Source of the DNA: an uncultured Clostridia bacterium
GTDB lineage: Bacteria > Bacillota > Clostridia > Christensenellales > UBA1242
Direction: 5' to 3'
Assembly: GCA_937895935.1 (NCBI GenBank)
Contig: CALBKX010000010.1
Location: 1-38,462 of the forward strand
Length of the DNA: 38,462 nucleotides
The position numbers were made by a program, and so were the translations under genes. Shown in pieces: positions 6,448 to 14,393 of the stretch. Position 1 is the stretch's first letter. The number at the start of each line of letters is the position of its first letter. A model generated the notes under the pieces. That model searched no databases. It was not told the DNA's origin and saw only the letters and a list, made by a program, of their open reading frames with translations.

Positions 6448-6726
6448 ATGTTAGAACAAATAAAAATAAGATTACAAATGTTTGGTTTATGGTTTTTAAT
6501 CGCTATTGCTATTATAGGTTTTATTGTTTCCGGTATCGTTTATTATAACGTCAAATATCGAGATGTGAAAGAATACAATCATGGAATCCACGCCGTTGAT
6601 GGCGGGCATTTTGAAATAGTAGATTCGGTAAATTATGGAAAAAAGAACTCTTCAGATGTTAGAGTTTACTTAAAGTGTGACGAATGCGGTGAAGAAATTT
6701 GCGTTCCATACTTTTTTGTAAAATAA
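6448..6726 (+). CDS. Membrane-anchored protein with CxxC knuckle (paralogue 2)
   Basis: A 92-aa protein; ATG 6448 follows AAAGGAG. Residues about 13-33 form a transmembrane helix. The exposed domain carries YNHGIHAVDGG and CDECGE (C77, C80), matching the protein at 5001. It is transcribed after the 93-aa gene and closed by the terminator at 6736. The paralogue pair suggests duplication of a cassette. Function is unknown; metal binding at the Cys pair is plausible. Confidence 0.65.
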   Translation: MLEQIKIRLQMFGLWFLIAIAIIGFIVSGIVYYNVKYRDVKEYNHGIHAVDGGHFEIVDSVNYGKKNSSDVRVYLKCDECGEEICVPYFFVK

Positions 6727-6735
6727 AATTTTCAA

Positions 6736-6763
6736 GGGCTGTGAGAAATCGCAGCTCTTTTTT
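6736..6763 (+). terminator. Rho-independent terminator
   Basis: GGGCUG (6736-6741) pairs with CAGCUC (6752-6757), followed by six Ts. It ends the 6112-6726 transcript. Confidence 0.85.
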
Positions 6764-7004
6764 CCAGCTTTTTGAAACTCGTTTTCCAACTTTTTTCAAC
6801 ACCTATATAATATTATATAAGATATAATAATAAACTCTCTAAAGTCCGTGGGCGTGCCTTGTCTCTTTCTTTGCGTTCCGGCAGGACCGTTAAAAATGGA
6901 TATTAAGAAAATGTTATATTTTTATGAACGAAAATTCACCGGACCGTAATAATTCGTTCACAGAAATTTAATATTTTGAATTGATGGGTGGGACCGATAG
7001 ACCC
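6764..7004. other. Gene-free stretch with three GGACC motifs
   Basis: No ORF with a ribosome site was found. It holds an AT-rich run (6805-6830) and GGACC at 6894, 6941 and 6991, all in the same orientation. It separates the + strand cassettes from the convergent minus-strand operon. Confidence 0.5.
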
Positions 7005-7058
7005 GAAAAAAAAAGAACCGCACACCATAACTTTTTTCTTGCTATGGTATACGGTATG
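7005..7058 (-). terminator. Strong terminator of the minus-strand operon
   Basis: On the minus strand, ACCGUAUACCAUAGC pairs with GUUAUGGUGUGCGGU and is followed by UUCUUUUUUUUU (7005-7017 complement). It sits just downstream of the last gene of the 7098-9143 operon. Confidence 0.9.
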
Positions 7059-7097
7059 GTTTAGAATGTTTTTACTGAGCACATATTGATGACTACA

Positions 7098-7268
7098 TCA
7101 CCGAAGACGGTTGAGAAATGCCGCCATCATGGTTTCAATTTTTCGCTGAAGCGTTCCGAATTCGAACATAAAGCGGTCAATACTCCAACCGTTTTCATAC
7201 CCCATTTTCAAGAGGTGGTCGGCTTTGTTGTCGATGTTTTCAAGTAATAATTGTGTATAATAATTCAT
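7098..7268 (-). CDS. Small hypothetical protein, last gene of minus operon
   Basis: A 56-aa helical protein beginning MNYYTQLLLENIDNKADHLL, with ATG at 7268 preceded by AAAGGAAAG. The longer reading frame to 7349 runs through an intergenic hairpin and is not used. It ends RKIETMMAAFLNRLR and carries no recognised domain. It lies between a CCCACGGG hairpin and the operon terminator. Confidence 0.6.
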   Translation of the reverse strand: MNYYTQLLLENIDNKADHLLKMGYENGWSIDRFMFEFGTLQRKIETMMAAFLNRLR

Positions 7269-7290
7269 AATAAACTTTCCTTTCTGTATA

Positions 7291-7318
7291 TCCCACGGGT
7301 AGCTTTTCACCCGTGGGA
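7291..7318 (-). other. Intercistronic hairpin with CCCACGGG stem
   Basis: Nine perfect pairs (7292-7300 with 7309-7317, CCCACGGGT/ACCCGTGGG). A hairpin with the same core lies at 7803-7832. No T-tract follows on the minus strand, so transcript processing or protection is likelier than termination. Confidence 0.7.
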
Positions 7319-7342
7319 ATTTGTTTGTCTGTATGGTTGCTT

Positions 7343-7756
7343 TTAGCAAAATTTCAGTGCCGTTTCTTCCCCGTCAAAATCGAACACCATTGCTACATGA
7401 TTTTTGATGATTTGAGTTCTCAAATATTTTCCACAAACAAGGACTTCCGTTACAAAATCATATTCATAGAAAGCGGGCTGGTTTTCGGGATAATCCGATA
7501 GAATGTTAAAGAACGCTGTACGGGATTCTTTCCAGTGTTTAGAGGCAATTTTGTGGAGAATTTCAGTTATCATTTTGAATTTTAACTTTACATCTTCTTC
7601 TGGCATTTGCTCTTTATGGAATCTCAACGCTTCAATGAATCCCCATATTGATTCTATAGCATTATGATAATCATTTCTTAGAATCCAAGAAATGAAATCG
7701 TGCTCGATGATTGTCAATTCACTGTAAGCCTGTTCTATTTCGATTGAATATTTCAT
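7343..7756 (-). CDS. Hypothetical protein
   Basis: A 137-aa, mostly helical acidic protein (IEQAYSELTIIEHDFISWIL...), ending in a beta-like segment MVFDFDGEETALKFC. The ribosome site is weak (CAGGCAGAAAG upstream). It is the third gene of the four-gene minus operon, flanked on both sides by CCCACGGG hairpins. No domain was recognised. Its composition is less AT-rich than the phage structural genes. Confidence 0.6.
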   Translation of the reverse strand: MKYSIEIEQAYSELTIIEHDFISWILRNDYHNAIESIWGFIEALRFHKEQMPEEDVKLKFKMITEILHKIASKHWKESRTAFFNILSDYPENQPAFYEYDFVTEVLVCGKYLRTQIIKNHVAMVFDFDGEETALKFC

Positions 7757-7802
7757 GGTAATTTTTCGCTTTCTGCCTGTTGTAGGCGTTTGTAAAATCA
7801 GC

Positions 7803-7832
7803 CCACGGGCGCTTGTATTATATCGCCCGTGG
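7803..7832 (-). other. Intercistronic hairpin with CCCACGGG stem, copy 2
   Basis: Nine perfect pairs (7803-7811 with 7824-7832, CCACGGGCG/CGCCCGTGG) between the genes ending at 7871 and starting at 7756. It shares the CCCACGGG core with the hairpin at 7291. A half copy (CACCCGTGGGAATTT) also occurs inside the neighbouring gene near 7970. Confidence 0.7.
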
Positions 7833-7870
7833 CAACTGGTTTATCTGGTTTTATAGTCGTCAATCTCAAT

Positions 7871-8338
7871 TCATTCGATTTCAGAAATGAATGGCTTTCC
7901 GGTTTTGTGGTTCGTCAACTTCATGAACCATCCTCTAGGAGCATTATTATACCAGTAGCACACTATTTCACCCGTGGGAATTTTTGAAATACGGTCATAT
8001 CTCTCGCCATTCTCCGTATAGAATTCAGCCCCGTAAATTGTGAAAACTGGTTGTTCCTCGCTGTTAAACACTGTTCCGAATCGGAAGCTTGTTCCGTTTT
8101 CAATTTGTAAGGGGTCAGTGCCGAATGTGTCAAACATACCCAGCAAAGCATCTCCCAAAGCAGAAATCGCATTTTCTTCGTCGTGTGGATGGAAAAATTT
8201 AGTTGCCATGATTCTCTGAGACGCTGTCTTTGCCCATTCTCCGATGTCTTCCATGATTTGGGTAATTTCCCCCAGTGGGGCATTTCCCTGCTTTGCTGCT
8301 TTGTGAATATCCGTCATAATGTCATAATAAGCCTTCAT
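7871..8338 (-). CDS. Hypothetical protein
   Basis: A 155-aa protein; ATG 8338 is preceded by GGGGAGAAAGTGAG. The N-terminal 70 residues are helical (YYDIMTDIHKAAKQG...), the rest a beta-rich domain with many aromatic residues (CYWYNNAPRGWFMKL). No family was recognised. It follows the 250-aa gene by 52 bp in the same operon. Confidence 0.6.
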   Translation of the reverse strand: MKAYYDIMTDIHKAAKQGNAPLGEITQIMEDIGEWAKTASQRIMATKFFHPHDEENAISALGDALLGMFDTFGTDPLQIENGTSFRFGTVFNSEEQPVFTIYGAEFYTENGERYDRISKIPTGEIVCYWYNNAPRGWFMKLTNHKTGKPFISEIE

Positions 8339-8390
8339 AATAAACTCACTTTCTCCCCGTATTGCCGATAGGACAGCGTTATTATAGATT

Positions 8391-9143
8391 TTAACCCATT
8401 AGAAATGTAGGCATGAAACAAGTATACTTTATGCCGTGCGTTTTGCCGTATGCGTTGACTTTTTTGGTAGTGCCGTCAATCTTTATGGAGATAGCACACT
8501 TGAAATCAACTGTTAGGCAGTGACGTTTTCCGTCCTCAGAGTAGAAACTATACTGCCCGTCATATTTGGCATTGCTATCTTTCAGATTCCATGCCGTCAA
8601 TTTGTCGGCTGCCGTCGTTCCCTTACAATGTAGTATCTCTAGCATATGCCCTAAATTTTGCGGTTCTCTGCTATAGTCGCCATTGTCTGCGGCTTGTCTT
8701 ACAGAACCGCAGAAATTTGTGAATTCTGAAACACTCATACGTCTTAAGAGTTTGTGTTTTCTGGTTATAAGGGTTTTGTAGTTGGTTGAAGAAGCTCTCA
8801 AGAAGAACTCTTGCTTTACAGTATCAAATGAAATCCAGTCCGCCGGAATGGGAAAATCCTTATTGAAAAGAAATTCCACTATATCCCCCGTTTTTGGTTC
8901 ACTCATGGCAACTACGAAATTTGCTTTTCCGCCTATCCGTGAATTCATCATACAAGCGGACACGATTTCTGGGCGTGCTATCACGTCAATTTTTGCGGTA
9001 TCGTTAACCGCAGTTTTTTCCAAAAATTCAAAAAATCCGATGTGTGACTGGTAGTAAAAACTATTGTTTTTACCGCCTAACAGACTTTTGTTTGCCGGAC
9101 TAAACTCATACTCTTTGCCCTGTCTATCAATCAATGTTATCAT
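8391..9143 (-). CDS. Hypothetical protein, first gene of minus operon
   Basis: A 250-aa protein; ATG 9143 has AGAGGTGA upstream. It begins MITLIDRQGKEYEFSPANKS and contains scattered beta-rich segments and Cys residues, with no motif I can name and no membrane segment. It is more GC-rich than the late genes, suggesting separate acquisition. It heads the operon 9143-7098, reading from two consensus promoters about 220 and 330 bp upstream through a long leader. Confidence 0.6.
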   Translation of the reverse strand: MITLIDRQGKEYEFSPANKSLLGGKNNSFYYQSHIGFFEFLEKTAVNDTAKIDVIARPEIVSACMMNSRIGGKANFVVAMSEPKTGDIVEFLFNKDFPIPADWISFDTVKQEFFLRASSTNYKTLITRKHKLLRRMSVSEFTNFCGSVRQAADNGDYSREPQNLGHMLEILHCKGTTAADKLTAWNLKDSNAKYDGQYSFYSEDGKRHCLTVDFKCAISIKIDGTTKKVNAYGKTHGIKYTCFMPTFLMG

Positions 9144-9361
9144 TCTTTTTCACCTCTTTCATAAACTCACTTTTGGGCAGTGGTCACCCCAAACTGTTCT
9201 TTCACTATTCCAGCTCGTAAACGGCTATATTGTAGCATATAGCGGCACACACTTATTCTTACACCGTAAGCGGTCGGCTTCTCTGGTTCGTTCCCTATGC
9301 GTACGATTCAATTTTCAAGCTGCCGTCGTTGGTTTGTGCTTCTCTTGTTCTCTATGTTCCT
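9144..9361 (-). other. Long untranslated leader of the minus operon
   Basis: About 215 nt between the nearer promoter and the first start codon contain no convincing ORF. A 15-bp direct repeat (TCTGGTTCGTTCCCT) occurs here at 9282-9296 and again at 9443-9457, upstream of the nearer promoter. A leader this long suggests regulation at RNA level, but no known riboswitch was recognised. Confidence 0.4.
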
Positions 9362-9390
9362 ATTGTATCACATAGACTCGAACTTGTCAA
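9362..9390 (-). promoter_or_regulatory. Minus-strand promoter, proximal
   Basis: On the minus strand TTGACA (9390-9385), 17-bp spacer, TACAAT (9367-9362). It drives the 9143-7098 operon. Confidence 0.85.
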
Positions 9391-9470
9391 GGGGTTTTTT
9401 TGAAATTTACAATTTGTTCAAATTCGCCTCCCTCATGCTGTTTCTGGTTCGTTCCCTTGACTGTGATTAT

Positions 9471-9499
9471 AGTATAGCATACCGCCGTCAATTTGTCAA
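9471..9499 (-). promoter_or_regulatory. Minus-strand promoter, distal
   Basis: On the minus strand TTGACA (9499-9494), 17-bp spacer, TATACT (9476-9471). It stands in tandem with the proximal promoter 109 bp away; the two are equally strong by sequence. Confidence 0.85.
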
Positions 9500-9673
9500 T
9501 AGAATTTTTCAAAAAAAATAGGGTTCTCTGTTTTAACTAAAAAGTTTACAATGCTTTGTGCAAAATAACGGAAATGGGGGGGGTCTGTTTCTGGCAAAAA
9601 GTGGAAAAAATCTGATTTTCGGCGAGACCTGCTAAAAAACTCCCAGAAGTATTTTTAAAAATTAGGACCAAAT

Positions 9674-9703
9674 TTGACACCATTCCATTTTAAATGTTAT
9701 ACT
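9674..9703 (+). promoter_or_regulatory. Promoter of the late structural operon
   Basis: TTGACA (9674-9679), 18-bp spacer, TATACT (9698-9703). It starts about 15 nt before a perfect AGGAGGTGA ribosome site and is the only good promoter seen before the block of + strand late genes. A GGACC lies at 9665. Confidence 0.8.
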
Positions 9704-9725
9704 ATTATTGCAGGAGGTGATGTGC

Positions 9726-10883
9726 GTGAATTACTATCTTGATTTCGGCATTTATTATTCAAAAGATAGATGCGAATCAATTAAAAATTTACCACTCGAT
9801 AAGTTATCAAAAAAAGAATTAGAACAAATCGCTGATTTTATTTTATATGGAAAAGATGAGGACGGTACTTCTTCAGTCGACCGCAAAGAAATAGAAATTA
9901 AGACTAAGTTTAACACATGGTCTAAAAAGAAGCCTGAATCATTAGAAGCTTTAATGGAAACCCCCGGTTTTAACGAGGCAACTTTAAAGCCACTAACACC
10001 ATACAAAAAACCTAAGCCACAAATTACCGAAAAAGACCTAAAAAATATTAAAGGTTTGGCAGAACTTCAAGAAACAATTCAAAAGTTTTCTGATTATCTA
10101 AAGGAGCATGGCGATTCTCTTACTAGAAGACAAAAATATTTGCTAAATCATCAGTTAATTTCGTTGCGGCAACAACAGTATTTACTTTTGGGCGACCGCA
10201 GAACATCTACACCAAATCGCTTACAATATTTTGATTGGGAAGCAGCAACGCACGTAGGTTTTCCGGTATATCCAAGAGGAGTAATGCGAACAGAAGATGA
10301 CACAGCTTTTAAGTTTCCAAGAACAGATTCAACAAGAGAAGCAAAAGCAATGCCCGCACCTAAAAAACTTTATTTTAGCTTTTTAGAGCCATTTCACATT
10401 TATGAGTTAATTTTGGCGTATTATGACTTGAAGGCTTTTGTGGCAGAAATGCCGGATTCTCTGATTCACAATTTGCTTTGGACTTTGGATTTTTATATTA
10501 GTGCCGCCAAGCTAACACCAGAGCAGCTGTTAATTATTGAGGAAAAGAAAAAAGGCAAATCAATTAAGGAAATTGCCGCCACAGTAGAAAAACAAATGGG
10601 TATTCATCACCAAGAAAATTATATTTCTACTATTTGGGGACGTATTACAAACAAGATTGCCGCCGCCGCCAATTTGAATTATGATGAGTTTTTGTGTAAA
10701 GATTATGATAAGGCATGGAAAATTTGCTCGTCTTGCGGCAGAGAATTACTAAGAGACCTACGTCAATTTTCACGCAAATCCAAGTTGCCGGACGGCTTGA
10801 ATTCCAGATGTAAAAAATGTGAGAGGGAGGCACGTAGACATGAGAAAGAATTGGGAAAAATTGTTTCAAATAATGAGGGATGA
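9726..10883 (+). CDS. DNA-binding protein with HTH and C-terminal zinc ribbon
   Basis: About 385 aa from GTG 9726, 8 nt after GGAGG; in-frame ATG 9720 is an alternative. The middle of the C-terminal half has a helix-turn-helix-like stretch (KKGKSIKEIAATVEKQMG...). The end carries two Cys pairs (C334/C337, C362/C365) of the zinc-ribbon type often seen in phage proteins that handle DNA (CSSCGREL ... CKKCERE). As first gene of the late operon just before terminase, it may regulate late genes or help packaging. The next gene overlaps its last 44 nt. No family name is claimed. Confidence 0.6.
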   Translation: MNYYLDFGIYYSKDRCESIKNLPLDKLSKKELEQIADFILYGKDEDGTSSVDRKEIEIKTKFNTWSKKKPESLEALMETPGFNEATLKPLTPYKKPKPQITEKDLKNIKGLAELQETIQKFSDYLKEHGDSLTRRQKYLLNHQLISLRQQQYLLLGDRRTSTPNRLQYFDWEAATHVGFPVYPRGVMRTEDDTAFKFPRTDSTREAKAMPAPKKLYFSFLEPFHIYELILAYYDLKAFVAEMPDSLIHNLLWTLDFYISAAKLTPEQLLIIEEKKKGKSIKEIAATVEKQMGIHHQENYISTIWGRITNKIAAAANLNYDEFLCKDYDKAWKICSSCGRELLRDLRQFSRKSKLPDGLNSRCKKCEREARRHEKELGKIVSNNEG

Positions 10884-11115
10884 TTTTCAGCTTACGGATT
10901 TGGTTGGTTTTGCCAGACTTTTGGGGGTAAAGGAAAACGACAATTTTGAGGACTTTATGGTTGAAATTTTGGATTCCTACAATCAACAAGAAAAGAAGCG
11001 TCAGCGGCTACTTTTATCTATGGCACGTGATGTGGCGGCGACCAACAAAGAACTAAAACAAAAAGACAAATTGACAGAACTTATTAAAAAAGGACTGGAA
11101 CTAAAAGGTGATTAA
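10840..11115 (+). CDS. Small helical hypothetical protein
   Basis: A 91-aa protein; ATG 10840 follows AGGGAGG by 9 nt inside the preceding gene, so translation is coupled. The start is acidic and aromatic (WEKLFQIMRDDFQ), then charged helices (NQQEKKRQRLLLSMARDVA) that could form a coiled coil. It stops 2 nt before the next ATG. It occupies the place of a small terminase subunit or its helper, but no signature confirms that. Confidence 0.6.
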   Translation: MRKNWEKLFQIMRDDFQLTDLVGFARLLGVKENDNFEDFMVEILDSYNQQEKKRQRLLLSMARDVAATNKELKQKDKLTELIKKGLELKGD

Positions 11116-11117
11116 CT

Positions 11118-12038
11118 ATGGGGAAAATTTGTTTACGATGCGGGCAAGATAAAACACCTACTAATTACATTGCTCTTAATCACAATTTGTTGCTTGGCGA
11201 CAGTATGCCAGTATGCCGGGATTGCGTGAACAGCATTATTGCTACTGACCCATCTTGGAACAGTATTAATAAAATTTGTCAAATTATTAACATTCCTTTT
11301 GTGCCGGAAGAATGGGAAAAAATTGCCGCCGTCAAAGGTAAAAATGCTTTTAGCTGTTATTGTAGTCTTTTTCGGCAAAAAGAATATGAGACTTTGGAAT
11401 GGCAAGAGTATAATGACTTGTATTTGCGGCTTAAAGATGCCGACAAAGTAGAAAAAGCGTTGCCGGAAACACAGCAAAGAATGGTTAAGCAGCTTAGACA
11501 AAAATGGGGCGAACAGTATGATGAAAAGCAGCTGGACTATTTAGAGCATTTACATAAAGGAATGCTTGAATCATCTAATGTGGTTGGCGTTCTAAATGAA
11601 GACCAAGCACTAAAGTTGTGCCGCTACAGCTTAATTCTTGAAGAAAAAATTCGTGCTGGCGATGATATTTCTAAGGACTTAAAGGCGTATAATGATTTGA
11701 TTGAAATTGCGAATTTGAGTCCTAAGTTAATTAAGTCAGAAGATGAGTTTGAAGGTGTTAGTGATTTAATGAGTTATGCAGAAGTTTTGGGCTTTAAGCC
11801 AAAGTATTACACAGATATAAAACGTGATGAAGTTGACATTTTGATTCAAAGCACAAAAGCTTATGCACGTTATATGTATGTGAATGAAAGCGGCATTGGC
11901 GAAGAAATTAGAGAAAGAATTGAATCACTTAAAATTGCCGCCGAGCTTAGTGGACAGAATTTTGATGAAAAAGAATTTATTGCCGATTGCCGCAACTTTG
12001 CTGAAGAGGATAATGAAGAATTTAATATTGATTATTAA
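11118..12038 (+). CDS. Zinc-ribbon protein, possible small terminase subunit
   Basis: A 306-aa protein with an N-terminal zinc ribbon (C5, C8, C33, C36: CLRCGQ ... CRDC) followed by long helical regions, including QDTYDEKQ-like charged helices and a stretch of about 80 residues near the C-terminus, and a very acidic tail. AAAGGTGAT precedes the ATG. It lies directly upstream of the large terminase, the normal place for the small subunit that recognises phage DNA; a DNA-binding ribbon plus oligomerising helices would suit this. The call rests mainly on position. Confidence 0.5.
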   Translation: MGKICLRCGQDKTPTNYIALNHNLLLGDSMPVCRDCVNSIIATDPSWNSINKICQIINIPFVPEEWEKIAAVKGKNAFSCYCSLFRQKEYETLEWQEYNDLYLRLKDADKVEKALPETQQRMVKQLRQKWGEQYDEKQLDYLEHLHKGMLESSNVVGVLNEDQALKLCRYSLILEEKIRAGDDISKDLKAYNDLIEIANLSPKLIKSEDEFEGVSDLMSYAEVLGFKPKYYTDIKRDEVDILIQSTKAYARYMYVNESGIGEEIRERIESLKIAAELSGQNFDEKEFIADCRNFAEEDNEEFNIDY

Positions 12039-12054
12039 GAGGTGAGAGATTTGA

Positions 12055-12235
12055 ATGTTTACTGTTGAGCAAATAGAAAACACTTGTTCAACATTAGCAA
12101 AGGTGGCGAAAAAGAAATTTATTATTGATGGAATAGAAGTTGAAAAAGGCAGCTTAATGACAAGAAAAAGAATTGAAGAAAATTATGAACTTTACACGAA
12201 ATGGTTAGAACATTGGATTAATTATCCAGACCTCT
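12055..12235 (+). CDS. terL: Large terminase subunit, exon 1
   Basis: Exon 1 encodes residues 1-60 plus the first base of codon 61. GAGGTG precedes ATG 12055. It ends in WINYPDL, which joined to exon 2 gives NYPDLFVDLITP, the usual start of the terminase ATPase fold. The unspliced frame runs on only to 12252 and stops inside the intron. The 5' splice site (U12235) sits in a P1 helix CUCU/GGAG with the hallmark U-G wobble at the cut. Confidence 0.85.
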
Positions 12236-12550
12236 TCAAACGAGGAGCATAGTGATAAAAGCTATGAAAAAATTTAAAATTGCTGGGAAGCCCTAAAGCT
12301 CTTTTGCCACAATAGTTTTATGAAGGAGCGAAAGCAGAAACAAGTAAAGAGATGAAAATAAGGAGAAATTCATATTTTTAACAATGGGCAATCAGCATCC
12401 AAATTGGAGATTTAATCATCTAATAGGTTCAACGACTATGAATATAGTAAATTCAAGCGAATTGAAAGAAAATTAAAATAATATAGTCTACTCTTATAAG
12501 AAATTATAAGCCATAAGGGCAAGAACTAGCGATTCTTGTTAAATACAATG
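12236..12550 (+). ncRNA. Group I intron terL-I1 (no ORF)
   Basis: This is a 315-nt intron. P1 pairs CUCUUC (12232-12237) with GAGGAG, placing U12235 opposite G. P10 pairs the 3' exon UCGU with ACGA of the guide. Core elements: P AATTGCTGGGAAG (about 12278-12290), Q AATCAGCA (about 12390), R GTTCAACGACTA (12427-12438), S ATATAGTC (about 12481-12488); R GACUA pairs with S UAGUC as P7. It ends in the required G12550. Removing it restores the terminase frame exactly. A P2 hairpin CATAG/CTATG follows the guide. Confidence 0.92.
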
Positions 12551-13612
12551 TCGTGGATTTAATAACCCCAAGAAGTTCTAAATTTTCTCTTAAACTTTTC
12601 CAACGTGCTTTTTTGCGAGCGTGCTTGCGGCATGGGCGTGTTGATACTATTGCTCCTCGTGCTGCCGGAAAATCGTTTATTTGCGTGCTTGCTTTAATTT
12701 TAATTTCTATTTTCAGACCCGGTAGCCACCAGTTCATGTGTAGTCCGGGCAAACAGCAGTCAGTTAAGATTGCTTCTGCTAAAATACAGCAGATTTTCGA
12801 GTTATTGCCGCTCTTAAAGAGAGAAGTTTTGATTGAGAAAAAATCAAATGATTATTATACCTTGATTTTTAGAAATACTTCTATTTTGGATATTCTGACA
12901 CCTCTTAATTCCACAAGAGGGAACAGAGCGAATTGCGGCATTCTTGACGAGTATCGGGACCACAAAGCAGAGGATATAAATGAAATTATTTTGCCTTTGC
13001 TAAATGTTGATAGACCAATGAAAAATCAAGATTACAACGAATATGAACCACAACAAGTACAGTTCTGGATTTCTTCTGCTTCTGATAAAAACACCTATTG
13101 TTATGACAAAACAGTTGAATTTTTTGAAGATTCTATTATAAATCCAACTAAAACTTTTTGTTGGGGATTCGATTTCAGAGTTCCTGTTTCGGCAGGACTA
13201 CTTTCCAAGGACTTTTTGACAGAATTGAAACTATCTGGAACTTTTAATGAATTGGGCTTTGCCAAGGAATATATGAGTAGATTTGTTGGTTCATCTAATG
13301 ACGCATGGTTTGATTATGAGAAATTATTGAGTTGCCGCCATTTGGTTAACCCTGAATCCCATGCCAAATTTAGAGATGACATTGAATCTTTTTACGTAAT
13401 TGCAGTGGATATTGCCAGATTGAAGTGCCAGACAGTAGCGACAGTTCTTAAAGTTTTTCCAAGAAGAGATAGTCCATGGAAAGTAAATTTGGTAAACTTG
13501 TTTGTATTAGGAAAAACAGAAAGTGAAAAGGTTTTTGATAAACAGGTTATTGAATTAAAAAAATTAATTGAATTGTTTTGTCCAAAAGAAGTAGTAATAG
13601 ATATAAATGGGT
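12551..13612 (+). CDS. terL: Large terminase subunit, exon 2 (ATPase and start of nuclease)
   Basis: Exon 2 encodes residues 61-414 plus the first base of L415. It holds Walker A (RAAGKS, residues 97-102), Walker B with catalytic Glu (ILDEY, D193/E194), a coupling motif (SSAS near 236) and the first two nuclease aspartates (VD347 and D411 in VIDINGL). Terminase cuts concatemers and pumps DNA through the portal. The unspliced frame closes at 13644 inside intron 2. The spliced protein is 595 aa, a normal TerL size. Confidence 0.93.
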
Positions 13613-14393
13613 TAATATTAGCTCCCTTATGTAGAAATATATAAGTGAAAACTCTCTTAATTGCTGGGAAGACCAAATTGTAAAAAGGTTAATCAGCAGC
13701 ATAAAACAAATACAATAGAAATTATAAAAAGGTGAAATGATGAAAAGAATAAAGAATTGTAGACATGAATTAAAATATCCTTATTATGTATCAGAAGATG
13801 GTCATGTTTGGAGTGAATACTCTCATAAATTTATTTGTGAATTACCAGATAGATATGGATATTTAAAAGTTCGACTAAGCTCTACAGATTTGTCTAATGG
13901 AAAACAGCATGCTTATTCAGTTCATAGACTGGTTTTAGAAAATTTTAATCCAGTAAAAGATATGGATAAATTACAAATTAATCATATAGATGGAGATAAA
14001 ACTAATAATGCTGTTTCTAATTTGGAATGGGTTACACCAAAACAAAATATAGAACATGCTATCAAACATGGACTAAGGGCTGAAATTAACGGTGGAGCGA
14101 AATTGTCTAAAGAAGATGTTCTTAATATTATCAATCGGCTATTGTCTAAAGAAAAATACTCAGATATAGCAAAAGATTATAATGTTCGTAAAGAAACAAT
14201 AGCTAGAATAAAAAGAAAGAAATCATGGAAGGAATTAACAGAAAATATTGTATTTGATTAAGTGTTCAACGACTAAAATTTTTGTAGATTTTATTAAATC
14301 GAAAAAGAGAGCTGCCAATGGCAGAAGATATAGTCTCATCTTTATGGAAACATAAAGTATATATACCTTAAAGAAGTATATCAAAGACAAATG
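13613..14393 (+). ncRNA. Group I intron terL-I2 with HNH gene in P6
   Basis: This is a 781-nt intron. P1: exon GGGU pairs with GCUC, with U13612 opposite G. Core: P AATTGCTGGGAAG (about 13660), Q AATCAGCAGC (about 13691), R GTTCAACGACTA (14264-14275), S GATATAGTC (14327-14335); terminal G14393. The HNH gene lies between Q and R, in the P6 loop. The insertion splits the nuclease centre between D411 and D421, a highly conserved target typical of homing endonucleases. Confidence 0.92.
13740..14261 (+). CDS. HNH homing endonuclease in terL-I2
   Basis: A 173-aa protein; AAGGTG suits ATG 13740 better than the adjacent ATG 13737. The N-terminal part is a NUMOD4-like segment (YYVSEDGHVWS), then an HNH core with VHRL (H62), NHIDGD (H82) and N89/N90, then a C-terminal helix-turn-helix (LSKEDVLNIINRLLS ... 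IAKDYNV) for site recognition. It cuts intronless terminase alleles to spread the intron. All catalytic residues are present, so it is probably active. It ends 2 nt before the R element of its host intron. Confidence 0.92.
   Translation: MKRIKNCRHELKYPYYVSEDGHVWSEYSHKFICELPDRYGYLKVRLSSTDLSNGKQHAYSVHRLVLENFNPVKDMDKLQINHIDGDKTNNAVSNLEWVTPKQNIEHAIKHGLRAEINGGAKLSKEDVLNIINRLLSKEKYSDIAKDYNVRKETIARIKRKKSWKELTENIVFD

Noticed and set aside
7269..7349. N-terminal extension of the small minus-strand protein
   Set aside because: It would translate the CCCACGGG intergenic hairpin; the ribosome site supports ATG at 7268.
12504..12752. Minus-strand 82-aa ORF over the terminase start
   Set aside because: Antisense to the Walker A region of terminase; no ribosome site.
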